Source of the DNA: Klenkia sesuvii
GTDB taxonomy: Bacteria; Actinomycetota; Actinomycetes; Mycobacteriales; Geodermatophilaceae
Assembly (NCBI RefSeq): GCF_037083825.1
Contig: NZ_JBAPLU010000006.1
Coordinates: forward strand, 62,001-126,000
Reading direction: 5' to 3'
Length of the DNA: 64,000 nucleotides
The position numbers and the translations under genes are program-made. The notes beneath the pieces are model-generated. The model did no database searches. It saw nothing but the letters and a program-made list of their open reading frames with translations, and had not been told where the DNA came from. The stretch's first letter is position 1, and the number at the start of each line of letters is the position of its first letter. Of the stretch, positions 57,303 through 64,000 are shown piece by piece.

Positions 57303-58196
57303 TCAGCCGGCGAGGGCCTCGCGGACGGCGTCGTCGAAGCCCAGCCGCGGTGGCGAACCGAGCAGCGAGGCGAGGTCGTCCTCCCCGGCCACCACCGTGT
57401 TGGCCAGGGACTCGACCAGCGCCCGGGCCAGGTCCACGGGCACCGGGGTGACCAGCGCGGCGCCGACCGCGGCCAGCGCCGGCACGTGCAGCGGCACCGG
57501 GACCAACCACCGCCGGCCCAGTCCGGCCACCGCCGCGTAGCGCTGCACCAGCTCGCCGTAGGTCAGCACGTCGGGCCCGGCCACGTCGAAGGCCCGGTTC
57601 ATCCCGGCGGGCAGCCCGGCGCACCCGACGAGGGCGGTGACGACGTCGCGCAGCGCCACCGGCTGCACCCGGGTGCGCACCCAGGCGGGCGCGGGCAGGA
57701 CGGGCAACCGGGCGGTGTGCCGCAGCATCTCGAAGCTGGCCGAGCCCGGCCCGACCACCATGGCCGCGCGCAGCACCGCGGTCGGCACGCCCGAGGCCAG
57801 CAGCAGCGCGGCGACCTCCTCGCGCGAGCGCAGGTGGGCCGACAGCCGTTCCCCGGCCGGCCGCGGTCCGCCCAGGTAGACCAGCCGGCCCACCCCGGCC
57901 CGGCGGGCGGCGCGGGCCAGGCCCCGGGCGGTGGCCCGGTCGGCGGCGGCGAACCCGGGTCCGGTGTCCAGGGCGTGCACCAGCCAGTACGCGACGTCGA
58001 CGCCGGCGCACGCCGCGGCCAGCACGCCGTCGTCCGCGGCGTCCCCGACCACCACCTCGACGTCGGGCAGCCACGGCCGCCCGGCCAGCCGGGCCCGGTC
58101 CCGGGTGAGGACGACGACGGCGTGGCCGGCGGCCAGCAGCGCCGGGACGAGGGCGCCGCCGATGTGGCCGGAGGCGCCGGTGACCAGGGTGCGCAC
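57303..58196 (-). CDS. NAD(P)-binding protein, NmrA/atypical-SDR type
   Basis: 297 residues. Rossmann motif VTGASGHIGGALV at the start; then VVVGDAADDGVLAAACAGVD and YWLVHALDTGPGF, typical of atypical SDRs. The usual YxxxK catalytic pair is not seen, so it may act as a sensor or reduce an unknown substrate. GTG at 58196 follows GACACT by six bases; a longer start (58253) is possible. It lies opposite to the gyrase genes. Confidence 0.78.
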   Translation of the reverse strand: MRTLVTGASGHIGGALVPALLAAGHAVVVLTRDRARLAGRPWLPDVEVVVGDAADDGVLAAACAGVDVAYWLVHALDTGPGFAAADRATARGLARAARRAGVGRLVYLGGPRPAGERLSAHLRSREEVAALLLASGVPTAVLRAAMVVGPGSASFEMLRHTARLPVLPAPAWVRTRVQPVALRDVVTALVGCAGLPAGMNRAFDVAGPDVLTYGELVQRYAAVAGLGRRWLVPVPLHVPALAAVGAALVTPVPVDLARALVESLANTVVAGEDDLASLLGSPPRLGFDDAVREALAG

Positions 58197-58375
58197 GCGG
58201 CCAGTGTCGACGCCCGCCCGGCGACTCGCGCCCCGGCCGGTGCCCTCGACCACCCCACGGGGCCGAGGAACCGTCTTTCGTCGGCTGGGGCAACACCGGT
58301 GGTGGTCGAGCTCCTCCTGGTGCGGCAGGGGTGACGTCAGGGCGTGGACGGCACCGTTCTGTCACAGGGACCCGG

Positions 58376-58381
58376 TACGAT
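58376..58381 (+). promoter_or_regulatory. gyrB -10 candidate (TACGAT)
   Basis: TACGAT in the 292-base spacer between the NmrA-type gene and gyrB, about 108 bases before the gyrB GTG. No clear -35 is visible. The rest of the spacer shows only an AGAAGGG before the start. Confidence 0.4.
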
Positions 58382-58488
58382 CGAGGGGACGTACCGCCAG
58401 CAGCCCGCTGAGCGCCGTCCTGAGCCCTCAGCCTCCCCGGTGGCGTGCTCGGGGCCGGCCGGCGGCCTCGCGAAGAGAAGGGCCCCAC

Positions 58489-60522
58489 GTGGCTGGATCC
58501 AAGCCTGCCGACCAGAACGCCTACTCCGGCAGCTCCATCACCGTCCTCGAGGGTCTGGAGGCGGTGCGCAAGCGCCCGGGCATGTACATCGGCTCGACCG
58601 GCGAGCGCGGCCTGCACCACATGGTGTGGGAGGTCGTGGACAACGCCGTCGACGAGTCGCTGGCCGGGTTCTGCGACACCGTGCGGGTCACCCTGCTCGA
58701 CGACGGCGGCGTGCGCGTCGAGGACAACGGCCGCGGCATCCCGGTCGACGAGCACCCGGTGCAGAAGCGCCCGACGGTCGAGGTCGTGCTCACGATCCTG
58801 CACGCGGGCGGCAAGTTCGACGGCAAGAGCTACGGCGTCTCCGGCGGTCTGCACGGCGTCGGCGTCACCGTCGTCAACGCGCTGTCCACCCACCTCGACG
58901 TCGAGATCTGGCGCGACGGGGTCGAGTACGCCCAGCACTACGCCGAGACGGTGCCCGGCGAGCTGCGCACCATCGGGAAGACCGCCAAGCAGGGCACCGC
59001 GATCACCTTCTGGGCCGACCCGTCGATCTTCGAGACCACGGTCTACAACTACGAGACGATCCGCCGCCGCCTGCAGGAGATGGCCTTCCTCAACAAGGGC
59101 CTGACCATCGTCCTGCGCGACGAGCGCCGCAGCACCGCGGTCGCCGAGGCGGCGGCCGACGAGGTGCTCACGCTCGAGGCCGAGCCGGTCGAGGTCGCCG
59201 AGAAGCCGTTCGAGGCCACCGAGGTCACCTACCGCTACGACGGCGGCCTGTCCGACTACGTGAAGCACGTCAACGCGAAGAAGGACCCGATCCACAAGAC
59301 GGTCATCGCCTTCGCCGCCGACGGCACCGGCAAGAACGACACCGCGATGAGCCTCGAGGTCGCGATGCAGTGGTCGAGCGCCTACTCCGAGTCGGTGCAC
59401 ACCTTCGCGAACATCATCAACACCCACGAGGGCGGCACGCACGAGGAGGGCTTCCGCGCGGCGCTCACCTCGATCGTGAACAAGTACGCGGTGGACAAGA
59501 AGATCCTCAAGGACAAGCCCGAGGACAAGCTCTCCGGGGAGGACATCCGCGAGGGCCTGGCCGCCATCGTCTCGGTCAAGCTGGGCGACCCCCAGTTCGA
59601 GGGCCAGACCAAGACCAAGCTCGGCAACACCGAGGTCAAGGGCTTCGTGCAGCGGGTCTGCAACGAGCAGATCGGCCACTGGTTCGAGTCCAACCCGACC
59701 GACGCCAAACAGATCATCACCAAGGCGGCCTCGGCCGCCCGCGCCCGCCGGGCCGCGCAGGACGCCCGCAAGCTGGCCCGCAAGAGCCTGCTCACCGTCT
59801 CGGGCCTGCCGGGCAAGCTGAGCGACTGCCGCTCGACCGACCCGGCCCGCAGCGAGGTCTACATCGTCGAGGGCGACTCGGCCGGCGGGTCGGCCAAGAG
59901 CGGCCGCGACTCGATGTTCCAGGCGATCCTGCCCATCCGCGGCAAGATCATCAACGTCGAGAAGGCGCGCATCGACCGGGTGCTGAAGAACACCGAGGTC
60001 CAGTCGATGATCACGGCGTTCGGCACCGGCATCCACGACGAGTTCGACATCGCCAAGCTGCGGTACCACAAGATCGTGCTCATGGCCGACGCCGACGTCG
60101 ACGGCCAGCACATCTCCACGCTGCTGCTGACCCTGCTGTTCCGCTTCATGCGACCGCTGGTCGAGGGGCAGTACGTCTACCTCGCCAAGCCCCCGCTGTA
60201 CAAGATCAAGTGGGGCGGCAAGATGGGTGACGAGTACGCCTACTCCGACCGCGAGCGCGACGCCCTGGTCAAGGCCGGCGTCGAGGCCGGCCGCAAGGTC
60301 AAGGACGAGATGATCCAGCGCTACAAGGGTCTGGGCGAGATGAACGCCGGGGAGCTGTGGGAGACCACGATGAACCCCGAGACCCGCATCCTGCGCCAGG
60401 TGACGCTGGAGGACGCCGCGGCCGCCGACGAGGTCTTCAGCGTCCTCATGGGCGAGGACGTCGAGGCCCGCCGGTCCTTCATCACCCGCAACGCGAAGGA
60501 CGTCCGCTTCCTCGACGTCTGA
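58489..60522 (+). CDS. gyrB: DNA gyrase subunit B
   Basis: 677 residues. GHKL ATP site (EVVDNAVDESLAG, VEDNGRGIPV, GGLHGVGVTVVNAL), transducer, and TOPRIM (EGDSAGGSAK, ADADVDG). Insertions seen in some actinobacterial GyrB are absent. GTG at 58489, AGAAGGG nine bases upstream. With GyrA it introduces negative supercoils; target of aminocoumarins. Confidence 0.97.
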   Translation: MAGSKPADQNAYSGSSITVLEGLEAVRKRPGMYIGSTGERGLHHMVWEVVDNAVDESLAGFCDTVRVTLLDDGGVRVEDNGRGIPVDEHPVQKRPTVEVVLTILHAGGKFDGKSYGVSGGLHGVGVTVVNALSTHLDVEIWRDGVEYAQHYAETVPGELRTIGKTAKQGTAITFWADPSIFETTVYNYETIRRRLQEMAFLNKGLTIVLRDERRSTAVAEAAADEVLTLEAEPVEVAEKPFEATEVTYRYDGGLSDYVKHVNAKKDPIHKTVIAFAADGTGKNDTAMSLEVAMQWSSAYSESVHTFANIINTHEGGTHEEGFRAALTSIVNKYAVDKKILKDKPEDKLSGEDIREGLAAIVSVKLGDPQFEGQTKTKLGNTEVKGFVQRVCNEQIGHWFESNPTDAKQIITKAASAARARRAAQDARKLARKSLLTVSGLPGKLSDCRSTDPARSEVYIVEGDSAGGSAKSGRDSMFQAILPIRGKIINVEKARIDRVLKNTEVQSMITAFGTGIHDEFDIAKLRYHKIVLMADADVDGQHISTLLLTLLFRFMRPLVEGQYVYLAKPPLYKIKWGGKMGDEYAYSDRERDALVKAGVEAGRKVKDEMIQRYKGLGEMNAGELWETTMNPETRILRQVTLEDAAAADEVFSVLMGEDVEARRSFITRNAKDVRFLDV

Positions 60523-60667
60523 GGCGGGCCGAGCCGGGCCCGATCGGGCCCGGCTCATCCGGCCGGCCACCTCGGGGACACCAGGTAGCCATCCGGACGT
60601 CGCCCAAACCCCTTGTCGACCTGGACTTTTGTCCACCGCTGTGCACTGACCTGTGGAGAACTGAACC
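60523..60667. promoter_or_regulatory. gyrB-gyrA spacer with DnaA-box-like sites
   Basis: 145 bases. TTGTCCACC (60629-60637) and TGTGGAGAA (60652-60660, reverse TTCTCCACA) are each one base from TTGTCCACA; CTGTGCACTG lies between. The second box ends eight bases before the gyrA GTG, over the place of a Shine-Dalgarno. Confidence 0.5.
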
Positions 60668-63154
60668 GTGACCGAGCCCATGAGCACCGACCGCATCGAG
60701 ATGGTCGACCTCCAGCAGGAGATGCAGCGCAGCTACATCGACTACGCGATGAGCGTGATCGTGGGCCGGGCCCTGCCCGAGGTGCGCGACGGCCTCAAGC
60801 CGGTGCACCGCCGGGTGCTGTTCGCCATGTACGACCAGAACTTCCGCCCCGACCGCGGCTACGTGAAGTGCGCCCGCCCGGTCGCGGAGGTCATGGGCAA
60901 CTACCACCCCCACGGCGACACCGCGATCTACGACGCCCTGGTCCGGCTGGCCCAGCCCTGGTCCATGCGCTACCCGCTCATCGACGGCCAGGGCAACTTC
61001 GGCTCCCCGGGCAACGACCCTGCGGCGGCCATGCGCTACACCGAGTGCCGGCTCACGCCGCTGGCCATGGAGATGCTGGCCGGGATCAACGAGGAGACCG
61101 TCGACTACCAGGGCAACTACGACGGCCGCACCGAGGAGCCCGTCGTCCTGCCCTCGCGGGTGCCCAACCTGCTCATCAACGGCTCGGCCGGCATCGCGGT
61201 CGGCATGGCCACCAACATGCCGCCGCACAACCTGCGCGAGGTGGCCGAGGCCGTCTACTGGATGCTCGACCACCCCGAGGCCGCCGCCGAGGAGGCGCTG
61301 GCCGCGTGCATGGAGCGGATCAAGGGCCCCGACTTCCCCACCCACGGCCTCATCGTCGGCCGCGACGGCATCGAGGACGCCTACCGCACCGGCCGCGGCT
61401 CGGTGCGCATGCGGGCGGTGGTCAACGTGGAGGAGGACTCCCGCGGCCGCGTGCAGCTCGTCGTCACCGAGCTGCCCTACCAGGTCAACCCGGACAACCT
61501 GGCCGAGAACATCGCCGAGCAGGTCAAGGACGGCCGGCTGCAGGGCATCTCCGAGATCGCCGACGAGTCCTCCGACCGCGTCGGCCGCCGGCTGGTCATC
61601 ACCCTGCGCCGCGACGCCGTGGCCAAGGTGGTGCTCAACAACCTGTACAAGCACACCCAGCTGCAGACCTCCTTCGGCTGCAACATGCTCTCCATCGTCG
61701 ACGGCGTGCCCCGCACGCTGCGGCTGGACGAGCTGGTCCGGTACTGGGTCATCCACCAGGTCGAGGTCATCCAGCGGCGCACCCGCTACCGGCTGCGCAA
61801 GGCCGAGGAGCGCGCGCACATCCTGCGTGGCTACGCCAAGGCCCTCGACCAGCTCGACGCCGTCATCGCCCTCATCCGGGCGAGCGCGTCGGCCGACGCC
61901 GCCCGCACCGGCCTCATGGAGCTGCTGGAGGTCGACGAGGTCCAGGCGCTGGCCATCCTGGACCTGCAGCTGCGCCGGCTGGCCGCGCTCGAGCGCCAGC
62001 GCATCCTCGACGAGCTGGCCGAGATCGAGGCCACCATCGCCGACCTGCAGGCGATCCTGGAGTCCCCCGAGCGGCAGCGGCAGATCGTCCGCGACGAGCT
62101 GCGCGAGATCGTCGACAAGTACGGCGACGACCGGCGCACCCAGTTCGTCGCCCACGACGGCGACGTGTCCATGGAGGACCTCATCGCCGAGGAGCAGGTG
62201 GTCGTCACGATCACCCGCACCGGGTACGCCAAGCGCACCAAGGCCGACCTCTACCGCTCCCAGCGACGCGGCGGCAAGGGCGTCATGGGGGCCACCCTCA
62301 AGCAGGACGACCTCATCCAGCAGTTCTTCGTGGGCTCCACCCACGACTGGATCCTGTTCTTCACCAACAAGGGCCGGGTCTACCGGGCCAAGGCCTACGA
62401 GCTGCCCGAGGCGGCGCGCACCGCCCGCGGCGCGCACGTGGCCAACATCCTGGCGTTCCAGCCCGACGAGAAGATCGCCCAGGTCATCCAGATCAAGGAC
62501 TACGGGGTCGCCCCGTACCTGGTGCTGGCCACCGCCGGCGGCCAGGTGAAGAAGACCCGGCTGGCCGACTTCGACTCCCCGCGCAGCGGCGGGGTCATCG
62601 CGATCAACCTGCGCGAGGGCGACGAGCTGGTCGGCGCCGCGCTCATCGACCCCGAGCAGAACCTGCTGCTGGTCACCCGCCGGGCGATGAGCATCTGCTT
62701 CAAGGCCGACGACGCCCAGCTGCGGCCGATGGGCCGGGCGACCGAGGGCGTGCGGGGCATCTCGCTGGCCGACGACGACCGCCTGCTGTCGATGATCGTG
62801 GTCACCGAGGGCGTCGACGTCCTGGTGGCCACCGAGGGCGGCTACGCCAAGCGCACCGGCATCGAGAACTACCCCGAGCAGAACCGCGGCGGCAAGGGCG
62901 TGCTCACCGCCGACCCCAAGTCCCGCAAGGGCGCGCTGGTCGGGGCGCTGTCGGTGGTGCTGGGCGACGAGCTCTACGCCATCACCTCCTCGGGCGGCGT
63001 CATCCGCACCCCGGTCAACGGCGTCCGGCACAACAAGGACCGCGCGACGATGGGCGTCAAGCTGATGAACCTGCCCGAGGACGTCTCCATCGTGGCCATC
63101 GCGCGCACGACCGACAACGACGAGCCGACGGACGACGGCCAGCAGACCCTCTGA
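60668..63154 (+). CDS. gyrA: DNA gyrase subunit A
   Basis: 828 residues. Catalytic Tyr124 (AAAMRYTECRL), tower and coiled-coil, then a beta-pinwheel with the GyrA box QRRGGKG. The quinolone-determining region reads HPHGDTAIYD: Thr85 and Asp89 at the Ser83/Asp87 (E. coli) positions, so the quinolone-binding Ser/Thr and acidic residues are kept. GTG start at 60668 (VTEPMSTDRIEM). Confidence 0.97.
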   Translation: MTEPMSTDRIEMVDLQQEMQRSYIDYAMSVIVGRALPEVRDGLKPVHRRVLFAMYDQNFRPDRGYVKCARPVAEVMGNYHPHGDTAIYDALVRLAQPWSMRYPLIDGQGNFGSPGNDPAAAMRYTECRLTPLAMEMLAGINEETVDYQGNYDGRTEEPVVLPSRVPNLLINGSAGIAVGMATNMPPHNLREVAEAVYWMLDHPEAAAEEALAACMERIKGPDFPTHGLIVGRDGIEDAYRTGRGSVRMRAVVNVEEDSRGRVQLVVTELPYQVNPDNLAENIAEQVKDGRLQGISEIADESSDRVGRRLVITLRRDAVAKVVLNNLYKHTQLQTSFGCNMLSIVDGVPRTLRLDELVRYWVIHQVEVIQRRTRYRLRKAEERAHILRGYAKALDQLDAVIALIRASASADAARTGLMELLEVDEVQALAILDLQLRRLAALERQRILDELAEIEATIADLQAILESPERQRQIVRDELREIVDKYGDDRRTQFVAHDGDVSMEDLIAEEQVVVTITRTGYAKRTKADLYRSQRRGGKGVMGATLKQDDLIQQFFVGSTHDWILFFTNKGRVYRAKAYELPEAARTARGAHVANILAFQPDEKIAQVIQIKDYGVAPYLVLATAGGQVKKTRLADFDSPRSGGVIAINLREGDELVGAALIDPEQNLLLVTRRAMSICFKADDAQLRPMGRATEGVRGISLADDDRLLSMIVVTEGVDVLVATEGGYAKRTGIENYPEQNRGGKGVLTADPKSRKGALVGALSVVLGDELYAITSSGGVIRTPVNGVRHNKDRATMGVKLMNLPEDVSIVAIARTTDNDEPTDDGQQTL

Positions 63155-63155
63155 C

Positions 63156-63202
63156 CCGGCAAGCCGCACACCTTGCCTGTTGGCGGGTGTGCGGCGTGCC
63201 GG
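63156..63202 (+). terminator. Terminator after gyrA
   Basis: CCGGCA-A-GCCGCACACC pairs with GGTGTGCGGC-G-TGCCGG (16 bp, one mismatch), 13-base loop, two bases after the gyrA stop. The remaining bases to 63,384 contain no gene; I see no tRNA before the window ends. Confidence 0.75.
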
Positions 63203-63384
63203 TCGGGCAGCCGGCGGCTGCGGGTGGCCCTGGCGCCTAGGCTGGGGCAGATGCCGACCCCCGCACGTACCAGCCGGTGCGCGCCGGGACCGGCGGATCG
63301 ACGACCGATGTGCGGACGTCGCCCTCCCCGGGCGGCGCCGGGCGCGACGGGGGCGACACGATCGCCCCTGGGACGGAGAGCGGC

Positions 63385-64000
63385 ATGAGCGACCGGACGC
63401 AGGGCTCGGTGCGGACCGAGGACGGGTCGTCGGACGAGGACCCCCAGACCGCCGCGATCCCGTCCGAGGAGCCCGCGGCCGGCAAGCCCGCGGCCCAGCC
63501 CTCCGCCGCGTCCGGCAGCAAGCCCGCGACCGCCCCGGGGTGGGGTGGTGCCACCCCGGCCGGCTCCCGCCAGGCCGCCCCCAAGCAGTCGGGCAATCCG
63601 CAGCCGGCCCAGAAGCAGGCCACGCCCCAGCAGCCGGCCGCCAAGCAGGCCGCGCCGAAGCAGGGTGCGCCGAAGCAGGCCCCGACCAAGCAGGCCCCGA
63701 CCAAGCAGCCCACCGGGCAGGCGGCGCCCCAGCAGGTCCCCCCGGCCCAGCCCGCGCCCGCCGGGGGCGCCCGCCCCGCGAGCGCACCGGCCGGCTCGCG
63801 CTCGGCCAACCGCGACGCCGCCGGCGCCCCGCGCCAGCCCGGTTCCCGGCCACCGGCCGCCGTCCGGCCCGGTGAGGCCCCGACCCGCACCACGGCCGCC
63901 GAGGGCGAGCGGTCCGGGGAGCGGTCCGGCGGGCGCGGCGTCCGGGCCCCCGGGGGCGGCAAGGGCCCGCGGCGGGCTCGGCTGCAGCTGCGGCACGTCG
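63385..64000 (+). CDS. DUF3566-domain protein, 3'-truncated by window edge
   Basis: The frame is open from the ATG at 63385 to the end (205 codons). The visible part is almost all disordered: Ala/Pro/Gln/Lys-rich with an APKQ/APTKQ repeat at about residues 86-111, ending RRARLQLRHV, which is where the DUF3566 membrane domain begins in the gyrA-linked family (Rv0007-like). Function unknown; expected to be membrane-anchored. Confidence 0.78.
   Translation, partial: MSDRTQGSVRTEDGSSDEDPQTAAIPSEEPAAGKPAAQPSAASGSKPATAPGWGGATPAGSRQAAPKQSGNPQPAQKQATPQQPAAKQAAPKQGAPKQAPTKQAPTKQPTGQAAPQQVPPAQPAPAGGARPASAPAGSRSANRDAAGAPRQPGSRPPAAVRPGEAPTRTTAAEGERSGERSGGRGVRAPGGGKGPRRARLQLRHV

Noticed and set aside
63155..63384. 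tRNA genes usually found soon after gyrA
   Set aside because: No cloverleaf or TTCGA-type T-loop seen; they may lie past the window end.
56725..63853. Very long open frames antisense to gyrB and gyrA
   Set aside because: They mirror the codon pattern of strongly conserved gyrase genes in GC-rich DNA; their translations are low-complexity and match no family.

Overview
The window is a very GC-rich (visibly well above 65%) actinobacterial chromosome segment carrying the replication origin region. The gene order rpmH-rnpA-yidD-yidC-jag-rsmG-parA-parB on one side of dnaA, and dnaN-gnd-recF-dciA-gyrB-gyrA on the other, is the classic actinobacterial oriC neighbourhood. Codon use, frequent GTG starts, 4-base GTGA/ATGA gene overlaps, CwlM, MurJ with a pseudokinase partner, Ino1 and a DUF3566 gene after gyrA all fit that phylum. 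A member of the Geodermatophilaceae or a close relative is my guess from style only; no 16S gene is present to confirm it.

Layout. Bases 1-11,370 form an accessory/metabolic block: end of thiD with tenA (thiamine salvage), a K+-channel-like protein, DNA polymerase IV, a Phd/VapC-type toxin-antitoxin pair chained to a methyltransferase, a divergent unit of SPFH protein plus NAD-kinase-like protein facing an NrtR-type Nudix regulator, several small enzymes, and an aminoglycoside-phosphotransferase-like gene behind a broken relative. 11,420-17,129 is dnaB, interrupted by two inteins, then rplI-rpsR-ssb-rpsF. 17,259-26,630 holds cell-envelope genes (secreted protein, GT87-type glycosyltransferase, penicillin-binding protein PonA), endonuclease IV, Ino1, a lipoprotein and YqgE. 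26,715-41,654 is an MFS transporter followed by the pcnA-Nudix-DUF6049-murJ-pseudokinase-trxB-trxA-cwlM-aminotransferase-Ddl-like series. 41,667-47,319 is the parBA/rsmG/jag/yidC/yidD/rnpA/rpmH strand, with parS sites. 47,320-50,490 contains dnaA and its two flanking spacers (origin candidates), and 50,491-64,000 the dnaN-to-gyrA array with an inserted hypothetical/ABC exporter/NAD(P)-binding set, ending inside a DUF3566 gene.

How it works together. The origin block supplies initiator, sliding clamp, helicase (dnaB), helicase-loader candidate (dciA), gyrase and ParABS segregation. The left-flank envelope genes (ponA, GT87, murJ, pseudokinase, cwlM, Ddl-like) are peptidoglycan and lipid-carrier functions. 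Most highly expressed genes point away from the origin, co-directional with the forks.

Most notable non-gene structure: a five-copy family of about 65-bp palindromic elements placed directly after stop codons whose stem bases differ but mostly co-vary; a class-3 intein in the DnaB P-loop; a 13-bp palindrome placed where it could control both arms of the Nudix/SPFH-NADK divergon; DnaA-box clusters outside the origin proper; a parS site inside pcnA; and a recurring TANNNT box 6-8 bases before start codons that suggests many leaderless transcripts. I saw no CRISPR array, insertion sequence, prophage, rRNA or tRNA gene.
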